From an uncultured Lachnospiraceae bacterium (GTDB lineage Bacteria; Bacillota; Clostridia; Lachnospirales; Lachnospiraceae): a stretch of DNA of 64,000 nucleotides. Each line of letters opens with the position of its first letter. Position 1 is the stretch's first letter. Made by a program: the position numbers and the translations under genes. The notes beneath the pieces are model-generated. The model worked only from the letters and a program-made list of their open reading frames with translations, had not been told where the DNA came from and did no database searches. The stretch covers positions 1 to 64,000 of the forward strand of contig CAKRSV010000007.1 in the NCBI GenBank assembly GCA_934401915.1, read 5' to 3'. Positions 1 through 8,203 of the stretch are shown here, one piece after another.

Positions 1-227
1 GGTGCTTGCACACTAAGGACTGGCTGAGGGGGATTCTATGTGCGGAGCGCCCTCAAATGAAATAAAAGCTGCGCAGCGGACGCTTTTATGAATTTGAGGT
101 GCTGAACTGTTACAGCTTTTTCAGCCCTGGAACACCCCAGCCTGTCCGTGGGTGCTTGCACACTAAGGACTGGCTGAGGGGGATTCTATGTGCGGAGCGC
201 CCTCAAATGAAATAAAAGCTGCGCAGC
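1..227. repeat. 77-bp direct repeat, two copies 150 bp apart
   Basis: Bases 1-77 and 151-227 are identical. Each copy contains the left half of a dyad; in the first copy it is completed by bases 81-99, so 51-99 can fold into an imperfect hairpin (CCTCAAAT...ATTTGAGG). In the second copy the right half has diverged, although the GGTGCTGAAC segment that follows is partly kept. The first copy begins at the window edge, so the array probably extends upstream. No ORF crosses it. It looks like the tail of an intergenic repeat family; I cannot name the family. Confidence 0.85.
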
Positions 228-298
228 AGAATACGAATGACACCGAAACGGCAAACTTGCGGTGCTGAACGGTTTCAACTTTCCGCGCACGGTAACAG

Positions 299-327
299 TT
301 TACAAACAGATCCGGTTATGCTAATAT
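299..327 (+). promoter_or_regulatory. sigma-A promoter for the YerC-like regulator
   Basis: TTTACA at 299-304, 17-bp spacer, TAATAT at 322-327 preceded by TGC, giving an extended -10. It lies about 80 bp before the regulator start codon. Confidence 0.55.
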
Positions 328-405
328 GATACATGAAATTTTTAAAGTTTTAACGTGCGAAAGTAATCACTGTCCCTCTCAGGCAGTGCAAGGAGGTTTT
401 CTGAA

Positions 406-693
406 ATGAATAAAAAGATTAAATCAGAGGCCGTCGACCAGCTCTTCGATGCCATTCTGAGTCTGCAGAGCAAAGAAGAATGTTACGATTTCTTTGAAGA
501 TCTTTGTACCGTGAATGAGCTCTTGTCCCTGTCGCAGCGCTTTGAAGTGGCTGCCATGCTGAAGAATCACAAGACCTATCTGGAGATTGCCGAAAAGACC
601 GGCGCTTCCACGGCGACGATCAGCCGTGTGAACCGCTCTCTCAACTACGGCAACGACGGTTATGAAATGGTATTTGAGCGCCTTAACAAATAA
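406..693 (+). CDS. yerC: TrpR-related YerC/YecD family regulator (HisR-like)
   Basis: A 95-residue DNA-binding protein of the TrpR/YerC-YecD family. Residues about 45-80 carry the family pattern: LSQRFEVA, then YLEIAEKTGASTATISRVNR as the helix-turn-helix, then LNYG. The start is set by a strong AAGGAGG at 389-395. Members of this family have been described as HisR, a regulator of histidine biosynthesis in Gram-positive bacteria; the hisA gene 1.3 kb downstream on the other strand fits that, but the link here is inference. The stop codon sits inside the terminator hairpin. Confidence 0.9.
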   Translation: MNKKIKSEAVDQLFDAILSLQSKEECYDFFEDLCTVNELLSLSQRFEVAAMLKNHKTYLEIAEKTGASTATISRVNRSLNYGNDGYEMVFERLNK

Positions 694-709
694 GGCGCTC
701 TTTTTCTTT
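676..709 (+). terminator. intrinsic terminator overlapping the yerC stop
   Basis: A perfect 9-bp stem GAGCGCCTT/AAGGCGCTC (676-684 and 692-700) is followed by TTTTTCTTT. The stop codon lies in the loop. Confidence 0.85.
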
Positions 710-714
710 AGGCA

Positions 715-1443
715 TCAGCCGTCAATATTGATCAGTTCCATCGGATCAATGTATTTCTCGTCGTAGGTGATCTGATAGCCCAGTTCCGTATTGTCCTCGC
801 CGAGCACGTACAAAATAGCGCCTCTGACCACTTCGTCCCCTTCCTTGACCATCGGATCTCCGTCGTTTCGGTAAATGCTGATATAGCCGTTTCCATGATC
901 GATCTTGATGATATTGGCATACTGGCTGTCTGTCGCAACCACCACGACCGTTCCGTCTCCGGATGCGATCACGCTGCTTCCCTCGGAACCGCTGAGTTTG
1001 ACCAGCTTATCTTCCCCATCCGCCTCAGCCAGGGACGCCGAGGATGACATCGGGAATCCCATCGGCATATGCGCCTGCGCAGTCGCTTCCTCAAGCGCTT
1101 CCTCCGCCTCTACCTTCTGGTTGATGGTGTCGCTCAATATCGTCACCTTCTCGGTCAGCTCTTCGCGCAAAGCGATCAGATCCGCTTTCTCCTCTTCCAG
1201 CTTCGCGATCTGCTCCGTCTGTTCGTTATTCTTCTGTGTCAGCGTCTCGATCTGCCTGCCTCTGTTCCCACAGACAAAGGAGAGAATGATCAGGATCGCC
1301 AGACCGATGACCGCGATCGACTCGATCACCTGCGGTCCGATCCCCATCTGTCTGATGTGACCTTCTTTGGAATCCACGAAAAGCATCAGAGTATAATTAA
1401 ACTTTCTCTGTCTCTTTTGCTTCTTATTTTCCTTATCGTCCAC
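715..1443 (-). CDS. membrane-anchored coiled-coil protein with degenerate LytM/M23 domain
   Basis: 242 residues from a GTG start at 1443, chosen because GGAGGTAG lies just upstream; the longer frame upstream lacks a ribosome site. Order: basic cytoplasmic N-terminus, one transmembrane segment (about residues 38-58), a coiled coil (about 60-115), a linker, and a C-terminal LytM (M23 peptidase) fold. The fold keeps DHGNGYISIY, but the usual GxxTGPHLHFE metal motif is replaced by NTELGYQITYDE, so no zinc site is evident. Such degenerate LytM proteins (EnvC type) act as activators or sensors of wall hydrolysis. Its own hydrolase activity is unlikely; the precise role is unknown. Confidence 0.75.
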   Translation of the reverse strand: MDDKENKKQKRQRKFNYTLMLFVDSKEGHIRQMGIGPQVIESIAVIGLAILIILSFVCGNRGRQIETLTQKNNEQTEQIAKLEEEKADLIALREELTEKVTILSDTINQKVEAEEALEEATAQAHMPMGFPMSSSASLAEADGEDKLVKLSGSEGSSVIASGDGTVVVVATDSQYANIIKIDHGNGYISIYRNDGDPMVKEGDEVVRGAILYVLGEDNTELGYQITYDEKYIDPMELINIDG

Positions 1444-1556
1444 TGAAAAACTACCTCCAAAATGAATGGTTGTTATCATTTTACCATAGAACCCTGCAAA
1501 TGCACAACTTGAAATCCAAAATACGGTAAATTCCGGTAAATTCCCAAGAAACATAC

Positions 1557-1585
1557 TTTACTTTTCGAAACACATATGCTATTCT
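1557..1585 (+). promoter_or_regulatory. possible promoter of the cold-shock gene
   Basis: TTTACT at 1557-1562, 17-bp spacer, TATTCT at 1580-1585, leaving a leader of roughly 45 bases before the start codon. Both hexamers are imperfect, so this is tentative. Confidence 0.35.
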
Positions 1586-1638
1586 AGGGGTGTCGGTTGA
1601 GTCGACGTACTTTTTTAAATTTTTTGGAGGTAATTACG

Positions 1639-1839
1639 ATGAACAAAGGTACAGTTAAGTGGTTCAACAACCAGAAGGGTTACGGCTTCATCTCTGATGA
1701 GCAGGGTAACGATGTTTTCGTTCATTACTCAGGACTTAACATGGAAGGCTTCAAGTCTCTCGAAGAGGGCGCAGCTGTTGAGTACGAAGTAGTAAATGGC
1801 GAAAAAGGACCTCAGGCCGTAAATGTAACAAAGTTATAA
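1639..1839 (+). CDS. cspA: cold-shock protein (CspA family)
   Basis: 66 residues, the standard size of a single cold-shock domain. RNP1 (KGYGFI, residues 13-18) and RNP2 (VFVHY, 26-30) are intact, so it should bind single-stranded RNA and DNA as an RNA chaperone. The ATG at 1639 is used because TTTTGGAGG precedes it; a longer in-frame extension has no ribosome site. It is transcribed alone. Which csp paralogue it is cannot be told from sequence. Confidence 0.95.
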   Translation: MNKGTVKWFNNQKGYGFISDEQGNDVFVHYSGLNMEGFKSLEEGAAVEYEVVNGEKGPQAVNVTKL

Positions 1840-1949
1840 GGAGCATTCGCCCTATAACATCATAATCGGTATTACGATGTGCCTGTTCTTAAATATAAAA
1901 TGATAATTTTTATTTAGAATTTGCAGTATTGTCATAACGGATTAGAAGA

Positions 1950-1979
1950 AGAACCTGTCAGCTGACAGGTTCTTTTTTT
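1950..1979. terminator. bidirectional terminator between csp and hisA
   Basis: A 24-base perfect palindrome (1950-1973) is followed by seven T on the + strand; on the - strand it is followed by a TTCTTCT tract. It terminates csp and also covers the 3' end of hisA. Confidence 0.8.
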
Positions 1980-2752
1980 GCCCTCGTCCAGGCGAGCACC
2001 TCTTCCAGTTTCATATGCCCTCCGAAAAGGTCAAGGGCGCTTCCGATCGTCACATGCACCCTGTCCTTTCCAAGCTCCTTGAGCTCCTGCAGATCCTGGA
2101 AGCTGTGCACGCCGCCCGCATAGGTGACCGGCAGCTTTCCCCAGTCTCCCAGCAGTCTGGCAAGCGGTTTTTCGATCCCGTTCGCCTTGCCCTCCACATC
2201 GACCGCGTGCACGAGAAATTCATCGCAATACCGAGACAGCTCATCAAGGACGCGCTCTGAAAGACTCACCTGCGTAAATTTCTGCCAGCGGTCCGTCACA
2301 ATGTCATATCTTCCGTCGCGGGATCGCGCGCTGACGTCCAGCACCAGATGTTCCCTGCCGACGGCTTTCACCATCTTTTCCAGATTCTCATATTCGATCC
2401 TGCCATCCCGGAACACATACGAGGTCACAATCACATGACTTGCCCCCGCATCCAGGAACTCTCCGGCATTGTCCGGGCGGATGCCGCCCCCCACCTGCAG
2501 ACCGCCCGGATACGCTCTGAGCGCCTTTATCGCCTGCTCCTTCGTCGCCTGATAATACGGGGAATCCGCCGCGTTCAGCAAAATAATATGTCCGTTCCGG
2601 ATCTGTAATTTCTGATAAAGTCTCGCAAAAAAGGCCGCATCCTGCTCTGCGACAAAATTTTCCTGCGCCTGATCTCCCAGATCCCGCAGACTGCTCCCTA
2701 CGATCTGCTTCACGCTCCCATTGTGGATATCGATACACGGTCTGAATTCCAT
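1958..2752 (-). CDS. hisA: eukaryote-type HisA isomerase (ProFAR isomerase)
   Basis: 264 residues, a TIM barrel that isomerises ProFAR to PRFAR, the fourth step of histidine synthesis. The sequence is of the eukaryotic HIS6-like type: it opens FRPCIDIHNGSVKQIVG, has LQVGGGIRPDNA and ends the catalytic part with VHAVDVEGKANGIE, rather than the usual bacterial IDLKDG and TDIDRDG patterns. Likely catalytic aspartates are in PCIDIH and VHAVDVEG. The Shine-Dalgarno (AAAAGGA) lies about 12 bases upstream. No other his gene is in the window; the YerC/HisR-like regulator is nearby. No truncation is seen. Confidence 0.88.
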   Translation of the reverse strand: MEFRPCIDIHNGSVKQIVGSSLRDLGDQAQENFVAEQDAAFFARLYQKLQIRNGHIILLNAADSPYYQATKEQAIKALRAYPGGLQVGGGIRPDNAGEFLDAGASHVIVTSYVFRDGRIEYENLEKMVKAVGREHLVLDVSARSRDGRYDIVTDRWQKFTQVSLSERVLDELSRYCDEFLVHAVDVEGKANGIEKPLARLLGDWGKLPVTYAGGVHSFQDLQELKELGKDRVHVTIGSALDLFGGHMKLEEVLAWTRAKKEPVS

Positions 2753-2903
2753 TCCTTCGCCATTCCTTTTTCTTATCGTTTTCGTTTTTCTTTTTGTTTT
2801 CGAATAATAAATTTTCTAAAAGCCATAATAACATAAGAACAGGAAGTTTATCAAACATTCTGTTTCTCTGTGACTATTATCATATCATAAAGGAGTGAAA
2901 ATT

Positions 2904-3386
2904 ATGAAAAAAGGAAAAATCCTGCTGGTTGTTGCCCTCGCGGTCCTTACCATGTGCGCACTGACTGCCTGCGGCAATAAAAATAACGCAGCCGGCTCCG
3001 GCCAGAACAGCAACTCGGCTGCCGGAACCACGAACGAGACAACCGGTACTACCGGTACTACCGGCATCACCGGAACCGCAAATGACGTAAATGGCGCCAC
3101 CGATAATATGAACAATACGATGACCGACGCTGCCGACAATACCACCGGTATCAGCGACAACGACAGTATGCTGGATTCCGACGAGAATGTAAACGATGTG
3201 ACATCCGGGGACTATGACGATGACAATTCCCTTCTTGATGACACCGGAGACGCGATCGGCGACGTAGGAAACACCGCGGCTAATATCGTGGATGACGCAG
3301 CAAACGGCGTAGAGGATGTCGTCGACGACATCACCGGAACCGGTACAAACAACACTTCCAACAACACGTCAGCCAGAGCCCGTTAG
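2904..3386 (+). CDS. putative lipoprotein, Thr/Asn/Asp-rich
   Basis: 160 residues. A signal peptide with lipobox LTAC (residues about 19-22) predicts cleavage before Cys and lipidation on the outer face of the membrane. The mature part is low complexity: TTGTTG repeats near residue 50, then an acidic stretch (SDNDSMLDSDEN, GDYDDDNS), with no recognisable domain. The ATG at 2904 follows AAGGAG at 2890-2895; a GTG three codons earlier overlaps that site and is unlikely. Function unknown. Confidence 0.75.
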   Translation: MKKGKILLVVALAVLTMCALTACGNKNNAAGSGQNSNSAAGTTNETTGTTGTTGITGTANDVNGATDNMNNTMTDAADNTTGISDNDSMLDSDENVNDVTSGDYDDDNSLLDDTGDAIGDVGNTAANIVDDAANGVEDVVDDITGTGTNNTSNNTSARAR

Positions 3387-3420
3387 TGCAGATGCACTTT
3401 CTATAGCCGCTGCAACAGCA

Positions 3421-3456
3421 AAACAGGGTGCACATAGCGTACACCCTGTTTTTTTA
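3421..3456. terminator. terminator between the lipoprotein gene and fbp
   Basis: Stem AAACAGGGTG (3421-3430) pairs with CACCCTGTTT (3442-3451), followed on the + strand by a T tract to 3455. It overlaps the last codons of fbp. Confidence 0.8.
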
Positions 3457-5418
3457 TACTTCTCTTTCGTTGATGATACCGTCCCGGTACGCCTGCAAAA
3501 GCTCCTCAAGCTGATGGATGCTCTCCCGCAGTTCGGTTCCGATATCCGTGTCGGAAATCTTCTGTCTGGTACTCTTCGTCTCGATGATAATCGAGTCGGA
3601 AAAAATATCCGATTCATGCAGGATTGCCGCCTCTGTCGATTCAAAGGGTTCATGCGCTACAAGACGCATGCCGTGGGAATTTACCACCAGCGTATACCCT
3701 GCGATCCCGGTCTTATCCTGATAAGCCTTGGAAAAACCACCGTCGATGATCAGCAGCTTGCCGCCGCACTTCACCGGCGATTCTCCCTTCTTTAATTCCA
3801 CCGGCACATGCCCGTTGACAATGTGGGAGTGCTCTTCATTCAGACCAAATTCCCGCAGGATCCGGTTGATCACTTCCTCGTTGTCAAGCAGCCGGTAATA
3901 GGCGTTCTTCGTCTCCTTGTGCGTCTCCTTGTCTTCCAGGAAATACCGCTCAAACGTCGCCATCTTATCTTTGCCGAACACCGGCGAATTGGGGCCTGCC
4001 CAGATATACCAGATAATGTCCTGTCCCTTTAACTTTTCCTGCAGATTATTGTGTGCATAGTAGCCTTTCCGCGCATAGTGCTCCAGCACATCATAAAGCT
4101 CCTTGCCGCTGAAATGCTCGCCGTAGACGTTGACCTCGTTGAAGTTTCCCTCCTCATCCATCGGAACGCAGCCGTGGTAGAGCAGGTTGGAGTTGTAGAC
4201 CTTGTACAGACCGCCCTTGGAAAACAGAAAACGCACGTGCTTCTGTAATTTCTCACACTTGACAAATGCCTGTCTGAGCCGCTCCATAAGCTGTTCTTCC
4301 TCTTTGGTCAGCTCATACGGTCTTTCCCTGTTCACCGTCGGGAAATCCACATCCTTCATTGCATAGGAAACGCCGTCGACGACCAGCGCCTTGTTCTCAT
4401 AGTCGATACGGTGCAGCAGCATCCGGTCTTCCATTGCAAATTCGGGGCGGCGCATGATAAGCTGCCCCTCCAGCTTAAACTGGATGATCGAGATTGCCTT
4501 GTGCATCTTCATATCCAGACTCAGGTCCTTGGTATCATAGTCTGTGTTGTACTTGATGGCAAAGGCTTCGCAGTCGGTATCCCTGTAGGTATCCAGCGCA
4601 AACGTAGCAAGCGGGATGAGGTTGATACCATATCCTTCCTCCAGTGTATCCAGATTGCCGTATCTTGCCGCCATGCGCACAACGTTGGCGATGCAGGCGA
4701 GATGTCCGCTCGCAGCTCCCATCCACACGATGTCGTGGTTGCCCCACTGGACGTCGACCGAGTGGTACTGACACAGCGTATCCAGGATCACATGCGGTCC
4801 CGGTCCTCTGTCGAAAATATCGCCCACGATATGCAGATGATCGATGACCAGCCGCTGGATCAGATTGCTGAGCGCTATGATAAATTCCTGCGCCCTTCCG
4901 ATGCGGATGATCGTGTGTATGATCTCGTTGTAGTAAGCCTCTTTGTCCTGAACCTCCGCCTTCTCCGTGATCAGCTCTTCGATGATATAGGAGAAATCCT
5001 TTGGCAGCGCCTTGCGCACCTTGGATCTGGTGTATTTCGAGGACACCCTCTTGGTGATCTGTACCAGACGGTGCAGGGTGATCTTATACCAGTCCTCGAT
5101 GGAGCTTTCATCCTCCTGCTGCAGCACGATCTCCAACTTTTCGCTCGGATAATAGATCAGCGTCGCCAGACTCTTCTTGTCTTTTATGCTCAGCGTGTTG
5201 CCAAACTCCTCGTCGATCTTGCGCCGCACGGAGCCGGAACCGTTTTTCAGCACGTGGTTGAACTGCTCATACTCTCCGTGGATATCCGTCATAAAGTGTT
5301 CCGTGCCCTTGGGCAGATTCAGGATTGCCTGCAGATTGATGATCTCCGTCGAAGCCTCCGCGATCGTCGGATACTGTTTGGAAAGGCTTTTTAAATATTT
5401 TAATTCTAATTCGTCCAT
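3454..5418 (-). CDS. fbp: fructose-1,6-bisphosphatase class III
   Basis: 654 residues, the usual length of the Firmicute class III enzyme, which hydrolyses fructose-1,6-bisphosphate in gluconeogenesis. The calcineurin-like metal motifs are visible: DIHGE (45-49), GDIFDRG (199-205), GNHD (226-229), and NGHVPV near the C-terminus. The ATG at 5418 is preceded by GGAGA; the longer frame starts at a GTG without a ribosome site. It lies 45 bases after dapB on the same strand, so read-through from the dapA-dapB transcript is possible. Confidence 0.95.
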   Translation of the reverse strand: MDELELKYLKSLSKQYPTIAEASTEIINLQAILNLPKGTEHFMTDIHGEYEQFNHVLKNGSGSVRRKIDEEFGNTLSIKDKKSLATLIYYPSEKLEIVLQQEDESSIEDWYKITLHRLVQITKRVSSKYTRSKVRKALPKDFSYIIEELITEKAEVQDKEAYYNEIIHTIIRIGRAQEFIIALSNLIQRLVIDHLHIVGDIFDRGPGPHVILDTLCQYHSVDVQWGNHDIVWMGAASGHLACIANVVRMAARYGNLDTLEEGYGINLIPLATFALDTYRDTDCEAFAIKYNTDYDTKDLSLDMKMHKAISIIQFKLEGQLIMRRPEFAMEDRMLLHRIDYENKALVVDGVSYAMKDVDFPTVNRERPYELTKEEEQLMERLRQAFVKCEKLQKHVRFLFSKGGLYKVYNSNLLYHGCVPMDEEGNFNEVNVYGEHFSGKELYDVLEHYARKGYYAHNNLQEKLKGQDIIWYIWAGPNSPVFGKDKMATFERYFLEDKETHKETKNAYYRLLDNEEVINRILREFGLNEEHSHIVNGHVPVELKKGESPVKCGGKLLIIDGGFSKAYQDKTGIAGYTLVVNSHGMRLVAHEPFESTEAAILHESDIFSDSIIIETKSTRQKISDTDIGTELRESIHQLEELLQAYRDGIINEREV

Positions 5419-5463
5419 ATTTTCTCCGTTATGCTGCACAGTCCGGGGACGTCTGCCGCATCG

Positions 5464-6234
5464 CTACGCCTGCATCGACGCGGAGATCACATCGCTCATG
5501 TCGTACATACCGGCCGGTCTGCCTGCCAGGAATTTTGCCGCCTGGATCGCGCCTTTGCCGAATACCGCCTTGGAGTATGCCCTGTGGGAGAAGGTGATCA
5601 CCTCGTCGGCGCCCGCAAATATCACATCATGGTCTCCAACGATGGTCCCCCCCCTGACTGCACTGATACCAATCTCCTTCTCGCTTCTCTTCTCCCTTAC
5701 CTGACTTCTATCATACACATATTTGTAAGAATTGTCCAACTCTTCATTGATGGAGTCAGCCAGTGCAAGAGCCGTCCCGCTGGGTGCATCCAGCTTCTGG
5801 TTGTGGTGCTTTTCCACGATCTCGATATCAAAGCCTGCCGGTGCGAGGATGCCCGTCGCCTCCTTCAACAGCTTTAAAAGCATATTGATCCCGAGGGACA
5901 TATTGGCAGAGCGCAGGATCGCAACCTGCGCAGCCGCCTCCTTTGTTTTTTCTATCTGTTCTTTTGACAGTCCCGTCGTACACAGCACACAGGGGATCTT
6001 TTTCTCCACGCAGTACGCGAGCAGTCCGTCCACTGCCGAGCTGTTGGAAAAATCAATGATCACATCCGCCGCAACGTCGCACGCATCCAGGCTCTTGAAC
6101 ACCGGATAGTCATTTTTGCCTTCTCCGAACGCATCCACGCCCGCTACGATCTCTATCTCCTCATCTGCCGCAACCAGACCGGTGATCATCTGTCCCATCT
6201 TTCCGTTGCAGCCGTGCATAATCGCTTTTACCAT
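5464..6234 (-). CDS. dapB: 4-hydroxy-tetrahydrodipicolinate reductase
   Basis: 256 residues. It reduces HTPA with NAD(P)H in the lysine/diaminopimelate pathway. The Rossmann motif GCNGKMG is at 8-14; the signature EKHHNQKLDAPSGTA has the catalytic His143-His144 pair and Lys147. GGGAGG precedes the ATG at 6234. It starts 22 bases after dapA ends, so the two form one operon and share the lysine riboswitch. Confidence 0.96.
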   Translation of the reverse strand: MVKAIMHGCNGKMGQMITGLVAADEEIEIVAGVDAFGEGKNDYPVFKSLDACDVAADVIIDFSNSSAVDGLLAYCVEKKIPCVLCTTGLSKEQIEKTKEAAAQVAILRSANMSLGINMLLKLLKEATGILAPAGFDIEIVEKHHNQKLDAPSGTALALADSINEELDNSYKYVYDRSQVREKRSEKEIGISAVRGGTIVGDHDVIFAGADEVITFSHRAYSKAVFGKGAIQAAKFLAGRPAGMYDMSDVISASMQA

Positions 6235-6256
6235 TTTGAAGCCTCCCTCTTTCCAC

Positions 6257-7141
6257 TTACAGGATCCCATAATTTTTCATTGCTGTTTTCAGTCTCTCCA
6301 CGTTCTGGGGCTCCATCGGGCTAAGCGGCATATGCAGCGGACCGACTTCCTTTCCCATCAGATTCAGCGCAGTCTTGACCGGAATCGGATTGACCTCGCA
6401 GAAAAGAGCGTCGATCAGCTCAATGGCGCGAAGCTGCTCTTTCATGCTGCCTTCCACGTCTCCGTCAAAGAACTTCTGGCAGATATCGTGTGTCTGCCCA
6501 GGCGCCACATTGGAGAGTACCGAGATAACGCCTTTTCCGCCGAGGGACAGCAGCGGGACGATCTGATCGTCGTTGCCGGAATACAGATCCACTTTTCCGC
6601 CTGCCAGGGACATGATCTTTGCCACCTGCGAAATATTGCCGCTCGCCTCCTTGACGCCGACGATATTGCTCACCTCTGTGCAAAGCTTCACAAGCGTCTG
6701 CGGCTGGATGTTGCAGCCCGTTCTGCTGGGCACATTGTAGAGGATGATCGGCAGTTTCACAGAATCCGCAACCTTCTTGAAATGCGCAAACAGACCGTTC
6801 TGCGTCGCTTTATTGTAATACGGCGTAACAACCAGAAGGGCGTCCGCGCCGATCTTCTCTGCCTCCTGTGAAAGATAAACTGCCGTCTCGGTACAGTTTG
6901 AACCGGTTCCTGCCACTACCGGGATCCGTCCGTTCACTGCCTTGACACAATGCCGGATCACATCCAGGTGCTCCTCATGCGTCAGCGTTGCCGCCTCACC
7001 GGTCGTTCCGCACACGATAATCGCGTCTGTGCCGCCGGCGATCTGCTCCTCGATGATCTCGGTAAACTTCTCATAATTTACGCTTCCATCTTCGTGAAAT
7101 GGTGTGATGATCGCTACACCTGCTCCTTGAAATACTGCCAT
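6257..7141 (-). CDS. dapA: 4-hydroxy-tetrahydrodipicolinate synthase
   Basis: 294 residues, a TIM-barrel class I aldolase that condenses pyruvate with aspartate semialdehyde. Visible residues: GTTGEA (45-50), Tyr109, YNVPSRTG with Tyr135, and the Schiff-base Lys164 in VGVKEASG. The start is the ATG at 7141 after AGGAGGG; the open frame continues upstream only by running through the riboswitch. Transcription is controlled by a lysine riboswitch and terminator (7182-7410). Confidence 0.97.
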   Translation of the reverse strand: MAVFQGAGVAIITPFHEDGSVNYEKFTEIIEEQIAGGTDAIIVCGTTGEAATLTHEEHLDVIRHCVKAVNGRIPVVAGTGSNCTETAVYLSQEAEKIGADALLVVTPYYNKATQNGLFAHFKKVADSVKLPIILYNVPSRTGCNIQPQTLVKLCTEVSNIVGVKEASGNISQVAKIMSLAGGKVDLYSGNDDQIVPLLSLGGKGVISVLSNVAPGQTHDICQKFFDGDVEGSMKEQLRAIELIDALFCEVNPIPVKTALNLMGKEVGPLHMPLSPMEPQNVERLKTAMKNYGIL

Positions 7142-7181
7142 ACTTTTTCCCTCCTGATCAATTTGCCTGTTAAAATGAAAC

Positions 7182-7221
7182 AAAATAAAAAAATAGAAGC
7201 TAACCATGCAGGGCCAGCTTC
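7182..7221 (-). terminator. riboswitch expression-platform terminator
   Basis: On the - strand a 10-bp stem (GAAGCTGGCC with GGTTAGCTTC, two G-U pairs) is followed by TATTTTTTTATTTT. It lies between the lysine aptamer and dapA, as expected of a termination-type riboswitch. Confidence 0.88.
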
Positions 7222-7247
7222 CTTTCATACGAAAATAAATCTGAACT

Positions 7248-7410
7248 GATAGCGCCCCATCTGTTTCGATGACAGTCATACAGCTCTTAACTGTATGCCC
7301 AAGCAAAAAAGCTCCAGGTTCTTTTTCCTTTCGGCGTTTTCCCCTTTCAGAAGCCTTCCTCTGTGCCTGTCACATCCGGTCTTTTACTTATGAAAAACGC
7401 AACCTCTATC
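7248..7410 (-). promoter_or_regulatory. lysine riboswitch (L-box) for dapA-dapB
   Basis: The - strand carries the L-box core in order: GATAGAGGTTGCG (5' side of P1/P2), GAAAGGGG, CGCCGAAAGG, CTGGAGC, a TACAG...CTGTA hairpin with GACTGTC, and GGGGCGCTATC closing P1. This matches the lysine aptamer of Firmicute lysC genes. High lysine should favour the terminator at 7182-7221 and switch off dapA and dapB. The exact ends of the aptamer are approximate. Confidence 0.9.
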
Positions 7411-7437
7411 AACCTCTATTCAATTGTTGTTAAAGTT

Positions 7438-7466
7438 ATGATAGCACCGGTGCCCTGGTCTGTCAA
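7438..7466 (-). promoter_or_regulatory. sigma-A promoter of dapA-dapB
   Basis: TTGACA (7461-7466), 17-bp spacer, TATCAT (7438-7443) on the - strand. The transcript would start near 7431, just before the aptamer. Confidence 0.85.
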
Positions 7467-7499
7467 TCACAATAGATGCCCATAACTGGGTAAATCGTG

Positions 7500-8000
7500 C
7501 TATCCCCAGATCTTGAACTGCATCGTCTCGACCTTCGTCACCTCATCTGCCAGCATACATACCTCATCATTCAGCGTGATGCCCGTCATAATGATATCCA
7601 TTTCCTCCGGGCGGCAGCTCAGAAGGTTTTTCAGCTCCTCCACGGTAATGATCCCGTTATCGATCAGTCCGAGCACCTCATCCAGGATCAAAAGCGAACA
7701 CTCTCCGGTGTTCATCACCTTTTTGGCAAAGTTAAGGCCATTGCGGATATTGCGCGTCTCCTCCTCTTTGCAGGCGTCGGACAGCAGGCTGAAATCCTCC
7801 TCCGACTTTTCAAAGCGGAAAATCTTGATCTCCGGCTCCAGACGCTTGACGAACTCGGATTCCGTCAACCCTCTTCCCTTGAGGAACTGAATGATAACTA
7901 CATACTCTCCATTGCACGCTGTCTGAATGGCTCTGCCCAGCGCTGCCGGAGATTTTCCATGTCCCTCTCCGCTATAGATCTGAATCATACCCTTTTTCAT
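7500..8000 (-). CDS. CobO/BtuR-like corrinoid adenosyltransferase family ATPase
   Basis: 166 residues with the P-loop GEGHGKSPAALG at about 11-22, followed by VVIIQFLKG and LLILDEVLG, the layout of the CobA/CobO adenosyltransferases that transfer adenosyl from ATP to cob(I)alamin-type corrinoids. The P-loop has SPAALG where the family usually has TTAALG. No other cobalamin gene is nearby, so the substrate is assigned by family only. The start at 8000 has a weak ribosome site; an internal ATG at 7988 is an alternative. It has its own promoter at 8129-8157. Confidence 0.7.
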   Translation of the reverse strand: MKKGMIQIYSGEGHGKSPAALGRAIQTACNGEYVVIIQFLKGRGLTESEFVKRLEPEIKIFRFEKSEEDFSLLSDACKEEETRNIRNGLNFAKKVMNTGECSLLILDEVLGLIDNGIITVEELKNLLSCRPEEMDIIMTGITLNDEVCMLADEVTKVETMQFKIWG

Positions 8001-8128
8001 ATTTCGATGACCATACCCTTCTTCTGCCGGCAGGCCTTCTCTTTTCCTTCCATCCGCCCCCTGCGGGCGCTATACAAATAGGAAGAAAACGGCTGCACAG
8101 CATAACAGTTGTATCTCCACGTCTGCCT

Positions 8129-8157
8129 ATCATAGCACAAGTAGGCGTTTTTCGCAA
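8129..8157 (-). promoter_or_regulatory. promoter of the CobO-like gene
   Basis: TTGCGA (8152-8157), 17-bp spacer, TATGAT (8129-8134) on the - strand, with a leader of about 120 bases before the start codon. Confidence 0.6.
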
Positions 8158-8203
8158 CTTTTTTTGCTGCTTTGCCTCTTTTTACGGGCTTTTCTGGCAG
8201 CGA

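Noticed and set aside
4411..5394. Long + strand frame opposite fbp
   Set aside because: It is the antisense shadow of a well-recognised enzyme and has no ribosome site.
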